Source of the DNA: Symbiodinium natans
Lineage: Eukaryota; Sar; Dinophyceae; Suessiales; Symbiodiniaceae
Length of the DNA stretch: 60,000 bases
Direction: 5' to 3'
Assembly (NCBI GenBank): GCA_905221605.1
Contig: CAJNDS010002119.1
Span: 312,001 to 372,000, forward strand
Positions 17,665-29,700 of the stretch are shown here, in pieces; positions within the stretch are counted from its first letter, which is position 1, and each line of letters begins with the position of its first letter. The position numbers were made by a program, and so were the translations under genes. A model generated the notes under the pieces. It ran no database searches. It saw nothing but the letters and a program-made list of their open reading frames with translations, and was not told the DNA's origin.

Positions 17665-19230
17665 CGCCGAATCAACCTGTCTCCCGTGAGGTTGGCGGCG
17701 AACTTAACAGGGCTCACCATGAACAATGTCCGGCAGCTCATCGGGCAAAGGCACTAGGCAGCTTAGAGGCCACTTCATAAGACGTCGCAACACCGCGAGA
17801 GTTTCCGCCGATGCGCCGGCCAGCTGGGGGGCAGGGCGCCTGAAGAAGCTTCCACCGACCTGGGGCCGATGCAGTGCCTACACCTGCCGCCTCCACGCCT
17901 AGCCCGCCGCTAGGGATGTTGCTGCCGCGGCAGCCGCCCCGAGGTCCGCTTCATCCTCGCGGCCCCAAACCCTGTTGCAGCCGTGTGGAAGCGCGGGCTC
18001 CGTGCAAGGCGACCGGCGGAAGAATTTTAGGCCACGTCCGCCAGCGCTGCAACGCCGTACGCCTGCAAGAAGGCCGATTGAACCACCGCGGGCATGTAGT
18101 CCCCAGGCGTGTGGAGCCTTCCGCATAAGACCTCAGCGGCGTGAATTCTATTCAAACCCTGTGCGACTACACTTCCCCTTCCCAAACTTGAGAGGACGGC
18201 GGGTAATGCGCTGAGTTCACATCCCGTGTCTGATAAGCATGCTGAAAAATTCCAAAATACTCACAAGCAGAATGTTTACATCTCCATGCGCATCAAGATC
18301 ACACACAGACCTTTCGAAAAGCGAGCTTCGAAACGAAGCATTGCACGCCTATAAAGCTTTAGGAGATGAGTCTCCAAAAAAGCGCGTGTGGAGCCTTTCG
18401 CATAAGACCTCAGCGGCGTGAATGCCCTCAGCCAACCTTGCCGCATGCACGGCTGCCAGGAGGCAGCGACCGGCGAGGCGAAAGCATGCACGTCAGGATC
18501 CACCACCGGTCTCCACCTGATTCATGCCCGCTGGCATCCGCGTCATCCGTGCATCCGACGGCCTGCAAGAGCAGCGGCACGTAAAACCAAACGCACGTCA
18601 CATCGCTTACCCGCGGCAGTGAATGCGATTGGCGAGTCAGCGAGTCATCTCAAAGCCTCGATGCTTACACCCTAAAATCCCAAAATGAATGGTTGAAGTG
18701 ATTGACGGTCTGGCTGGAATGGAAGGGGGTGGTTTCAATCTAGGGCCTGAAAATTTGCACGGGGTCTGGGGAAATTCTCATGCTTTTTCTTTTATAGGGT
18801 CCATATAATGAATGTATCATGGTCTTTATGAATCTTGTTATGGAGTCGCGAGCACGCGTGCACCGTGGATGGGGCTTAAGTTTTGCAGGGTTTAATGTTT
18901 ATGGCATGGCGGGGAGATACTGTGGGGCTCGCGGATGCTCGCGGGTCAAGCATCCCGCCTCATCCTCAGAAAATGAACATTATATCTGGACATTATCCGG
19001 GAAATACCCAGTGGTAAGGTTTAAAGCCGTTCGCTGCTTCATCGTTCTGCTCTCGAAAGTAGCTCGGTCTTCGACATCTTGAATCTCAAGGATAGCGCCA
19101 CGGTGAAAGACCAGTCAGCACGTGCCATGTAATTTAGGGGGTCTATGCTTCTATGCATGCGGAGGGGTGGGACCTAACAAAGTCTGCAAGATTCTGCAAG
19201 ATATGATATGACCGCAAAAGGAGAAATCAT
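17665..19230. other. No supported gene; short repeats only
   Basis: GC-rich up to about 18,100 (probably more element debris), then AT-richer. A 38-bp direct repeat (GTGTGGAGCCTT/TTTCGCATAAGACC...GGCGTGAAT) occurs at 18,109-18,148 and 18,385-18,423, flanking 236 bases of AT-richer sequence. Confidence 0.5.
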
Positions 19231-19620
19231 CTAATAAAGCGGACCGATGGGGCCACAAATTGGGGGGAAGTCATCTTGTCGATCATCCACACGAAATTCT
19301 TCCTCGAAGATGCTGGGAAGCACATCTCGGCTCCTTCTCCGGAAAGCCACGAAGCGACGTCCGCCCTCAATTACTCGTATAATCAATTTGCGCTCTGTTG
19401 CTGGGAGGGAAGCCAGGAACAACGCCGCACTTCTCGGAGGGGGGATCCGTCGCCACGCGGCTCTTTTGAGAGATTGCCGAAGCCAGCACTTTGTGCTTGC
19501 TGGAATTGAGGCGACTCCTCGAACTGTTTCTGCTTTTGGTTTATCTTCTCTCGCCTCAGGTTGTCCTCGCCTGCGGACTCGAAGCTCTCCGCTTAGCCCG
19601 TGCGGCGCTTGCGACGGCGA
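19231..19620 (-). CDS. Possible exon, unknown product
   Basis: An open frame of 130 codons on the minus strand ends at a TAG and contains SLPATERKLIIRVIEGGRRF and IFEEEFRVDDRQDDFPP. It has no ATG and no recognised domain. An alternative frame (MENIEVAVASAARAKRR, 19,635-19,555) overlaps its start. It might be the last exon of a minus-strand gene whose other piece is at 20,127-19,945. Confidence 0.25.
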   Translation of the reverse strand, partial: SPSQAPHGLSGELRVRRRGQPEAREDKPKAETVRGVASIPASTKCWLRQSLKRAAWRRIPPPRSAALFLASLPATERKLIIRVIEGGRRFVAFRRRSRDVLPSIFEEEFRVDDRQDDFPPICGPIGPLY

Positions 19621-19944
19621 CCTCGATGTTTTCCATTTGGTAAACTAGCTGCAGCCCCACGGCTTCTGCTCCCTGTAGAGCAGTGTGCCGATGGAGTCAC
19701 GTCAAAAACCAAAGCACTTGGGGTGGTAACCCCGTACCGCGAGACACTGTGAAACGGGACGAGGCCCTTGCAACAGCCCAATTTCCCAATAAGAAAAACA
19801 AATTGAAAGCACGTTCTGTACCTCTCCGCCTTGGTGTGCACCAGCAACGGCCAAGCCTTCAACTGCGAATATACTGTCACACTTGCCAAAGCCCGTTCCC
19901 TCCGGAGTACCACCGTGGCACTCACCTGGCCTTCGCGGCTCTAA

Positions 19945-20127
19945 AAGAAACGACGTCCAATAGCATCCTGGCAGGGTGTGCTGACCGTCGTAGCGGCCAA
20001 AGCCAGCAAAGCTATCAGACATGCGAACAGGACGCCAACACGGTCGAAGGGTTCATGCTTCCCAAACAAGCAGGCGTTGCGGTTGTCTCCTGTAATCGAA
20101 TTAACCCCGTTCACAGCATTACACAAG
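19945..20127 (-). CDS. Possible exon of a membrane protein
   Basis: The frame reads NGVNSITGDNRNACLFG followed by a clear membrane segment (VGVLFACLIALLALAATTV). CTAG just upstream (about 20,129) can act as acceptor. Family not recognised. Confidence 0.35.
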
Positions 20128-20675
20128 TCACTAGTCCGTTACGAATGCACAATGTTTAGGGAATGCGAAGAAAGCAATGCACGAACACTTTTTCACATTG
20201 GCGGGAAGCAGATGCAGATCGGCTGAAACCGAAAGCACCGGAGGTGCCGGAAATGAAATGCTGGACCGGAGTACGCCGGTTCTAGCATAAGCAAGCAAGC
20301 TTGCAGCAGTCCACCTCAGCGTGTCATAAAGGCAAGGCGTGGAACCATCACTTAAAAGACGGATTTCGAACCGATTCTTTGATCGGCTCACAAAAGCAGG
20401 CCACAGCGAGTACAGGAATGCGGCAGGGAAAGACAGAAGGACGGCCAGATAGGGGACGGCGGTGGAGCTTCAAAGTCAAACGGACAGGCAGTATGCATTT
20501 AACCTCGGAGCCAGAGCTGTCGGCGTTAAGTGCACACTTGCCGTTGCGTGTTAGCTGCACATACGTGTACAAGTACATCCACGATACCTGTGCAGCTGCA
20601 GCAGCAGTGTGGCGCTGGCCGCGTCGCTCTCGAGCGGAATGGCCGCAAACGTGAAGGAGGGCTAGTAGGACTTGG

Positions 20676-21693
20676 TACTGTGGAGGCCCTTTCAAGCGGC
20701 CCCAATTCAAACACAGTTTTGGGGCTCAAAAGCAGCCCCCCCAAAAAACACTTGAATTGCTGCCCTGCATTCAAACTCACCTCGCGTTTTCTCGCTCACA
20801 CACCTCCACCCATTCTGTCTCACCTCACACTCACACACCACATCCCAGTCACACACATTCCCACACACTTGCAAACACTGCACAATGTGCAACCCACCAC
20901 CACCTGTGAACAACTGCTCCGACTTCACCAACACCAACACCACAGACCTAGTCACCTGAGCCTCTGCCTTTTTGCACTCACCACATCCCACAGCCACACA
21001 CACACACACACCCACACCACCACCGCCTGTAAACGAGGCTTTCTCTGCTTTTCGCTTGATTTTTGCTGTCTCTTTTTTGGGACCCATACCTTCTCTTTTA
21101 AAAATTTTCTTCGAACCGAACTTTTGGTGCAAATTTTTTAAAGATCAAGAAATGGCAGCTTGGACCTTTGGGTTTTCACTGTACTGGTCTGAAAACACAC
21201 TTGGCACCACTTGGCCTCGCTCAAAACTTGTTAAAAAGCCAACAGGTCTTGAGCCATCCGATCCAAGTTCAAAACAACCAATCGTCCAATGCCAGACCCA
21301 ACACTGCTTCAAGTCAAAGTTTTGCACTCAAAGAAAGGGTCAATATTTGGCAAAGCAAAAAAACGACACAAAGCCAGACCACACTGCCTTTGGTTTGTTT
21401 TTTGAAAATTGGGCTTGGAATCGATTTTTGGGTGTAAACTTTCAAATCAAAATCAGCTGGGGTCTTGAGGCATCCGATCCAAGTGAAAAACAATCCTTTT
21501 TTGAAGGCAAAGAGGTGTCTGCAAGTCCAGGTCTTGACCCGACACTGCAACAAGTCAAAAGTTTTGCACTCAAAAAGAAAGGTCTCTTAACATTTGGCAA
21601 AAGGTCTCACCACTTCGATCCAACACACCAGAGCGACCGAAACCACCAGGCACTCTGAAAGGCAGAAAGGCAACCTTCAAAAAATCAGAAACA
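20676..21693 (+). repeat. Dispersed non-coding repeat family D, copy 1 (longest)
   Basis: Begins ACTGTGGAGGCCCTTTCAAG and continues through a CA-rich stretch and the blocks 'TTTTGCACTCAAA(A)GAAAGG' and 'CATCCGATCCAAGT', each present twice internally. Homologous to 22,829-23,823 and, inverted, to 25,117-24,846. Frames differ between copies, so a coding role is unlikely. Confidence 0.85.
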
Positions 21694-22412
21694 GGCAAGA
21701 TAAAACAAATCTTCAAGAAAATCTCTTCCAAAGATTGCCACGCAAGAAGTTGCCCAAGCAAAATTTTGCAAATTTTATTTGGTACAGCCTCTGGACTGGT
21801 ACTTTTCGGGAATAGGGTTTCTTTGGGGTCAACCCTATTCCCTGACAGGTTGCCACCCCAGAGGTCACGCCTCGCAAAAGTTGCAACCGGCAAGTCAGAG
21901 GAATGATTGCGACTGGAAGCAAATTAACAAACAAAACCTAAAAAATTCGTGGGTTGTCCAAAATGTTCAAAACTCATCAAAAACAGCACTTCAGTGAGTT
22001 TCTGTGTTGAATACACTCCGGTGTTTCGCTCGCTGCGCTCGCACTTATTCACATTTTGGTAAGACACTTTGCAAATTTCGAACGGTTGGGTTCGGGCGTC
22101 GCGCGCAACATTGCGGCATCAACACCACAGTTGAACTCGTCTCGTCCTGCAGTTGATTTCTGTCCAAACGGCACTGTCAGAGACTTTCAAAAATGCGTAT
22201 TTCAAGCAAAATCAATCACGGACGTGGGGGTTCACGCAACTTACAGGGCCACACTGCCACATGTTGGCTGCACTTCTCTGCAGTGAGTCTGCATTCAAGA
22301 TTACCAGGTCTGAGCAAGGATGAAACGCTGGCAGCGTGACCGAAAATGCCCAGCAACACTGATGAGCATTGCACTCAAGGTTCAATGCCCATCCGAACTG
22401 TGGGCCGGAAAA

Positions 22413-22447
22413 ATGGGGCCCAAAAACGGGGACGTTTTTTGGGCCCC
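22413..22447. repeat. Perfect-stem hairpin GGGGCCCAAAAA / TTTTTGGGCCCC
   Basis: A 12-bp stem with the loop CGGGGACG and one extra T. A related half (GGGCCCAAAAACAGGCCCC) follows at about 22,466. Its position between repeat copies D1 and D2 suggests a part of another repeat. Confidence 0.7.
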
Positions 22448-22828
22448 TTCTTGCAAAAATCCGGGCCCAAAAACAGGCCCCATTTTTTGGCATCACTTTT
22501 GGCTCCCTGATCTAATTTGCCTTGCGTGGCTCCACCTCAAGCTCAAACTACGGGGCCTATTTTTGGTGACGCATTTTGGCATTTTGGGGTCTATTTTTCG
22601 GGGCTCATTTTTGGGCCCTCAAAATCTTAAAAAAATTCCAATTTTCAGCCGCTTTACCACATTCCACAGAGTCACGACCACTTGCACATGAGCTGCATTC
22701 TATCCATCAGCAGCTTGGCAAGAAATTGCTGTTTTCAGCTGCTTCCGTGCTCTACACAAGTAAGGACCATGCCTTGATCAGCTTGCAAAAATGGCTCTCT
22801 TTGTAGGTCGTCCAGCAATTTGTTCTGC

Positions 22829-23823
22829 ACTGTGGAGGCCCTTTCAAGCGGCCCCAATTCAAACACAGGTTTGGGGCTCAAAAGCAGCCCCCCCAAAAAA
22901 CACTTGAATTGCTGCCCTTCATTTAAACTCACCTCGCGTTTTCTCGCTCACACACCTCCACCCATTCTGTCTCACCTCACACTCACACACCACATCCCAG
23001 TCACACACATTCCCACACACTTGCAAACACTGCACAATGTGCAACCCACCACCACCTGTGAACAACTGCCACCACAGACCTAGTGCCTTTTTGCACTCAC
23101 CACATCCCACAGCCACACACACACACACCCACACCACTACCGCCTGTAAATAAGGCTTTCTCTGCTTTTCGCTTGATTTTTGCTGTCTCTTTTTTGGGAC
23201 CCATACCTTCTCTTTTAAAAATTTCTTCGAACCGAACTTTTGGTGCAAATTTTTTAAAGATCAAGAAATGGCAGCTTGGACCTTTGGGTTTTCACTGTAC
23301 ACCGCAGCAAGAATGCAACCACTCTGGATCCGCAACTAGTTTGTACACCTACAATCCTCATGGGAACACATATGGCGACCCCCTTGGAGCTCCACCCAGC
23401 GTAAAGGGCACATGCTTTTCTCAACCATACCCAATCTCCTTTGCAGCCCAGAAAGCAAAGTGGAATTTGTAGCATTCCTCTGGACCTAGCTTGGGCCACC
23501 GCAGAATCAATTTAAAGAAGCGGACCAACCACAACAGCCAGAATCTAGAAACTAGCATGAAAGCAAGAAATTCGAAGCCATCTTTTGAAAAGCAGCCTGA
23601 AAACACTTGGCACCACTTGGCCTCGCTCAAAACTTGTCAAAAAGCCAACACATCTTGAGCCATCGATCCAAGTTCAAAACAACCAATCGTCCAATGCCAG
23701 ACCCAACACTGCTTCGTCAAAGTTTTGCACTCAAAGAAAGGGTCAATATTTGGCAAAGCAAAAAAACGACACAAAGCCAGACCACACTGCCTTTGGTTTG
23801 TTTTTTGAAAATTGGGCTTGGAA
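22829..23823 (+). repeat. Repeat family D, copy 2, with a 294-base insertion
   Basis: Matches 20,677-21,420. At 23,300-23,593 it holds sequence absent from copy 1 (starts ACCGCAGCAAGAATGC). Homology stops at 23,823, exactly where the inverted copy 3 picks up the family sequence. Confidence 0.85.
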
Positions 23824-24845
23824 AGTGATGCATCCTGCAAACCTAACTCTGAACTCTGGCTTGTGCATGCCGACTTTCCAAGAAAATAAAAGTGAAAGCA
23901 ACGGTGTGGGAACATCTTTCACGCGGCACCACAGTGACAGCAGGCAAATTCAAGATGGAGAACTAGAGGAAAATCTTGACAACATGTGGCGGAATGATTC
24001 TCTCCGCCAGTCAACGTTCACATGAAATGTTTCTGCAGCCAGAAATGGACTGCAAGCAATCAGATTCTGAACATGTTACAGATGCTGTGTTTTTTCAAGC
24101 TCTTTCTTGGCAAGTGCAAGCTGGGTCGATGCTTCTTCAATAACTTTGTTCTTTGTTGCTCTTGTATTTAGCGCTTCTGCTCAACTGGCCCTCGACCTGG
24201 AACCGAACACGGAAAATCAATGAACATCAAAATCTTTCTTTGTTTTTGTTTGCGCTTTGAACGAATATGCAAGGTCACATTCTTAATAATAATGCAACTG
24301 CTGAAGAACCAATCTTCGAAGCTTACGACCATGTCAAAACAAACGATGCTTCACTTTTCTCCACTACTTGCAACAAAGCATTGTTGCAATGTTTGCAAGT
24401 TCTAAAACCAAATAAAAAAAACAAGAAGAGAATAAATCTTTCTCTTCTTCAATCTTTCAAACAAGAAAGATATCAGTTTGAACACCAGAGTTTTACTTGT
24501 TTACATTTTGGTAAGACACTTTGCAATTTGGTCAAACTGTTTTTTTTTAAAACAGTGGTCATGACGCTGCATGCTCTCCAATCAACCGCTTAACGCATCT
24601 TAAGCAGCTCTCCTTGTCAGACAAGAGCAAGGCACCGGGTTGGAAGCTTTCAGATTTGTGCATGGCAAGTCGACGTGCTTAGAGCTTAATGAACCTTGTT
24701 CTGCAACCGTTTTGTGGCTTTTAGGCTGAAACGGCTCATCTCCAAGATGTTTTTTTTCAAGCTTGTCATTTTTCTTTCCAGTCTGCGCTTCAGTGTTGAT
24801 AGAGGTCAGTTTGGAGCTGTCTCTTCGCAACGAACCTTCGCAGGC

Positions 24846-25117
24846 CTGTTTCTGATTTTTTGAAGGTTGCTTTTTGCCTTTTAGCGTGCCTGGTGGTTTC
24901 GATCGCTCTGGTGTTGGATCGAAGTGTAAGACTTTTTGCCAAATGTTGAGAGACCTTTCTTTTTGAGTGCAAAACTTTTGACTTTTTGCAGTGTCGAGTC
25001 AAGATCTGGACTTGCAGACACCTCTTTGCCTTCAAAAAAGGATTGTTTTTCACTTGGATCGGATGCCTCAAGACCCCAGCTGATTTTGATTTGAAAGTTT
25101 ACACCCAAAAATCGATG
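24846..25117 (-). repeat. Repeat family D, copy 3 (inverted distal part)
   Basis: On the minus strand it matches 21,421-21,693 (ATCGATTTTTGGGTGTAAAC onward) with about 90 percent identity by eye. Confidence 0.85.
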
Positions 25118-25916
25118 CATTCTTCAACTCCGATGTTCCTTGCGGGCAGCTTGTGCCGTCATGGATGTCGACAACCAACGCACGCGTGGGGGCGCTTTGT
25201 TTTCTGCTTCGGAGGGTCTGGAGATGATCTGGATGTTTAACTTGTTGCGAGGATCATGGCGCCTCAAGTTGAACTCTTTCTTGCGCGCCGGCACCTTTGT
25301 ACCTCCGTCAAGACTCTGTCATGAGTGTGTGTTGTTATTGTTCCCCAAGCAGCTTGACTAAAACGTTCTTTGTTTGCTCTTGTTCTTAAATCATATTCAT
25401 TTGTTTCCCACTTGTCTCCTTGCTGGGCAACAATTGCAAGCTGTCACTGAGCTGTGCTTACGTGCTGGTACAGCTTGTGCGATGTAGGGTGGTAGCCTGT
25501 TGAGGTGATGCGCCAAGTGAGAGAGGTCTGATGAAGAGCACTTGGGCTCCCTGCTGCTGAAGACAGTTGCATCATTGTTGCTTTTCCTTGATGGATCCTG
25601 ACGCTAAATGACAGTGTTGCTTTGTAGATGTCCTGCTGTGCGGCAAACTAGATTCCGGTGCTCTTCCAGCCCATTTTGGTATTGCACCAAGGCATCTGAT
25701 GCGCAGCGTCTGCAAGCTTTCGTTAGACCATTGGGATTTGAATGGATTTGACACATGAGCCTTTGTTTTTTTTTTTTACGGAGGAAGATACTTGGGACCC
25801 CCGCTTCTTGATGGAAGGTGCATGTCATGGAAAGCTTGAGCTGCGTGCTTGGAGTTTGATGCTCAGCGCGATCGATGCCCTCCCTTTGAAAACGCCTCTG
25901 ACTGTGCACACAGAGC

Positions 25917-26495
25917 GTGACAAAACCCTTAGAGATCGAATTTGCGCTGTCGTGCGTTGGTGGCGCTGGCTGCGATTCCTGCGGTGCACAATGCTTCAAT
26001 CGACAATCAGAGCATTTGGGAGGGTTCTGTGCAGAACATGACGTGCGTTTTCAACGATTGCAGGTTCCAGGATGCCGCCTTGTAGAGTGCATCTGGGGTC
26101 ATATTCGAAGTGATATGAAGATAGTAGTAAATAGGTTAATCTTCAAAATTTCGCACCATGTTTTTATTCATATTATGGATATTCTTCACACAAAACCTTC
26201 TAATAATACAGAAATGGGGGCTTCTCGAAAAGCCACACTTGACCCTATGATTGACATGTGCACCTTTTTCCGTGTTTGGGATTTCAAAGTTTTTGCATGC
26301 GGTTTTCTCCCAAGATTTCAGGCGATCCGCCGGGTTTTTTCGGCTTCAGGACGGCTTTACAAGCTACCCGAGACAGTATCGCAAGCTCCCTTTGCGACCT
26401 TTCCAGGCGCTGAGCTGGCTTTCAAGGTGTATAACCGCACAGCGTCAAATCAAAAAGTTTGGGATGTGTCAAGCTTTCGCTTGCTGGCTCTGTAG
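25917..26495 (+). CDS. Open frame with a Cys-rich segment, unknown
   Basis: 192 codons. The first third contains CVGGAGCDSCGAQCFNRQ...GGFCAEHD, a possible metal-binding cluster, but the rest is unremarkable and could be intron read-through. No junction partner found. An overlapping minus frame of 131 codons is also open, so strand is uncertain. Confidence 0.25.
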   Translation: MTKPLEIEFALSCVGGAGCDSCGAQCFNRQSEHLGGFCAEHDVRFQRLQVPGCRLVECIWGHIRSDMKIVVNRLIFKISHHVFIHIMDILHTKPSNNTEMGASRKATLDPMIDMCTFFRVWDFKVFACGFLPRFQAIRRVFSASGRLYKLPETVSQAPFATFPGAELAFKVYNRTASNQKVWDVSSFRLLAL

Positions 26496-26724
26496 TTTCA
26501 GTGATTGCACAGGGCCCGGCAACCGTGAAACCAGGATATCAGGGCTTCGAAGCTTCAGGGGTTTCTTGGCTTTCAGCTGGTCGTCCCAAAAGCACAGGCG
26601 TAGATGCTTGGAATTACGGGCTTTGCCCGAGTCCTGGGAAGGCTCTCCCAACATCTCAGCTGAGGAAACCCCCTGCCCCAAGCCCTGGATAAGACGGGGT
26701 GCGCAAGCGGGGCACAGGTGTATC

Positions 26725-29700
26725 ATGGCCGCCGCGCTCGTGGAGTCCATGCAAGAGCTGACCCTCAAGGAGCCCGAGGTCGGTTCGAAGGATTTCGAGA
26801 GTAGTGCATTGTTTTTTTTTGTTCGGGCCTTCATATGTGCTCTGTGTGTGTGTGTGTTTTTGATGCAGAGGCTTGTTTTGACATCTTGGCATTGTCGTGT
26901 TGGGTTGACGAGGACCTTGGCTACGACTTAATGGACTCAATCAGAGTGCTGTAGGCTTTCGACATACCGACTTACGCCGGCCACCGGCCATGCCTTCGTT
27001 TTAGGCTTCTCCCCGGCTGTTATCAAGCGCACGTCGCTCGTGAAATATGCTTCTTCCCTGCAAGCATGTAGCTATGACAAGGTCTCTTAATAGGCGTCAG
27101 AAGTAAAACAACTTTCTTTCTCTGCAAAAGTATCTTTTTGTATATATATATATATATATATATATAAATGTACACATCCATACACAGCAAAACACACATG
27201 TGGCAAGTCTAAGCCTTGACAGGCGGCCCAGGAGCAGATGGAGGTCGTGCAGTTCAAGGCGGATTTGAGGGGAGGTTGGGGGAGGTTTCCGATGCTTGAT
27301 ATGCCGAAAGAAGCACGCCACCCGAGCCATGGCTTTCAAGAGAGATGGGGCAGTAAGACCAGCCCTTGAGCCTCAAAAGGTGACAGCCGAAACTATTGTA
27401 CCTCGAAAGTGGCGGCCCCTTTTGTGGCGATGAAGCCTTTAAGCCGCTGTCAACAACCGCCGAGTGCTCGGAAGGTCTCGGGCCTCGGTGCTTTCGAGCT
27501 GGAGCTGGACCTCGCCACTGCAGTCCGCCTGGGCCCCGCATCTGCTGCATCTGCCGCTTAAGCGTCCCTTTGCCAGGTTGCGGTCTCGCGAAAGCAATCT
27601 GGTGGGGATGTGGTTCAAGGCTTGCTTGTGATTGGGTTTAGGGGTTCGGTCCCTTATGTGCAGAGTGCCTTGGGATAGTGGAGTCATTCTGCATTCGTGG
27701 TCCCTACTTTGAATGGTGGTTTCTTCTCGAGAGGCTGCAGCCTTCAAGCTTTGTTTGCGGCTTTTGATAGGGAGAGAGTTGATCGTGAAAGGCTCATGGA
27801 GAGAGGCGAGCGCGCTGATGCTTCTTTTCAGGGGCTACGCTCCACACTTGCCCGAAAGTTCAAGTTCAAGGACCTTCGGTCCAGAGTACGTATCCTTTAG
27901 GGGTTTTGAGCAGTTTCGTCGGGTTTCGGCTTGTTAGAGGAGGAGGCCCGGGCTTCGGGGTTTGCAGGCCTGCTTGAAGGCTGACAGGGTGTTAGTGTTC
28001 ATGGTCCAGCATGTGGGGCTCGGCATATGTGCATACTCTAACAGCACTTTCCTTTGATTCCGAGGCGACGTCAAGAAGCTCGCCAATGATGCCTGCAACA
28101 TCGAGCCCGAGCATCCTAGCTACATCCTGATCCATTGAGTTGTGTAGTTGTTTGGCACTCAACCCTTCAACCCACCTCTCGCAGTCGTTTACGGCTTCGG
28201 GCTTGTTCTGGCAGATGGACTCCTCCCATGCATAGCTTCCCTGCATTGCTTGAAGAGCCTTGGAAAGGGTTGCGGTAGCCTTGGGGTCTGGGGCAGGCAC
28301 ATGCGCCTCATCTACAACGGCCGCCAGCTCAAGGACTCGTGCTCTGTCCCTGGTGTGGGATGCTAAGGTACAAGCTTTGCGGGTGTTCGTAACTCTTTGT
28401 AGAACTTATGCTGAGACGAGAAGACCCCTCGTTAAGCAGCGTCGGCGCTTCAGGGCGGGTGCTCAAAGGGTGCTCAGACGATGAGCCCTTCCCCCTTCTC
28501 CCCGCTTCTGAAACAAGAACGCAGCCTCAGGATGCTGACACCCTGGAGCTGTACAACCCCAAGGACGGGGACAATTTGAAGGGTGCAAGGATATGGGGCA
28601 CGCTTGGATTTGTGAGAGTTTCTGCGGGGAGATTGACCGGGGTTTGGTTTGATGGGGTGGTGGAGATGGGGCAGAGGTTTAGTAGTTTGAGACTTTCAAA
28701 GCCCCAGACGTCGCCCATGGCTTTGGGGCTATGGGTGGATTCCGCCCAGAAGCCTCCATGCAAGCTTTGCGCCCTGCAGCACACCGAAGTCTCACGCCAG
28801 GACAGCGCCCCTGTGCAGATCCTCTTCACCGCTGGCCACGTGGCGATGATGGGAGGCAGCCCCCATGTGTTGGGTACTCGATGTTCCCCTTAGGCCGTTT
28901 GGCATTTCTCAAGACGGGCTCGGCGCTGTCGGTTAGGTGGTCCACCCACTAAAGCAAAAGCCCTTGGTCCAAAACCCGTCCTCTCAGCCTGTTTTTTCGT
29001 CGGTGCACCTGTGAGGTGTCGGTGGCACCGGTGGCGGCCCTCGCGGAGGACATGGCGCCAAGCAGCAGAGGTCGGGAGCCCTCGGAGCACTTACATTTGT
29101 GAGTATTTCTGGAAGGTTTTTGGGCATGGGTTGAGTTCGTCGAGGTCGAACAGTGGGCTCCACTCCAGGTCGAGAGAGGGTCTTCTTTGTATCCAGTTTC
29201 TCGCGCCCCTAACCTCAAAGGGCCTTAAACGGGAATGCAAGGTCTTGAAACAAAAGCAGAGTCCATACACAGCATGCGCAGAAGCGGCCGGGCCACAGGT
29301 CATGGGCCGAGCCCAAAACCCAGGAGCTTAAAGCCGACGTTGTTGAGTTTCGTTTGAAGTTTCGATGAAAGCAGGTCACACCATTTTTCTATCGGACATG
29401 AATCGAAGCTCGTATCTCCAAAACCTTACCCAAAGTCGACCCTGGCACCGCGGAGATGTGGGAAATGAAAAGGTCCGCTTCACGCGTTCCAGGTGTGCGG
29501 GACGTGTGACGCATGCTCAGGGCTGGGTGATGTCGCATATCCGACGATCTACTTCCTCACCATCCAAGACCACACCCACTAGAATTGCTAGACTCGACAT
29601 CGAAAGACCCCCGGCAGGAATCCGTTCTCCACACCGGTGCGCGGACTCCCCGGTTCCAAGGCGCGGATTGGCTAGTGTGCAGTAGGCAGAGCCCCGAAAC

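Noticed and set aside
27740-27900. Plus-strand segments RERVDRERLMERGE and LARKFKFKDLRSR as UBL-gene exons
   Set aside because: The ubiquitin-like domain runs from the exon at 27,475 to that at 28,065 without room for them; probably intronic unless they form an insertion.
27992-28300. Minus-strand frame reading LSAKQLHNSMDQDVARMLGL
   Set aside because: Looked coding at first, but the opposite strand encodes helix and strand segments of a ubiquitin-like domain (28,065 and 28,297) that join with neighbouring exons.
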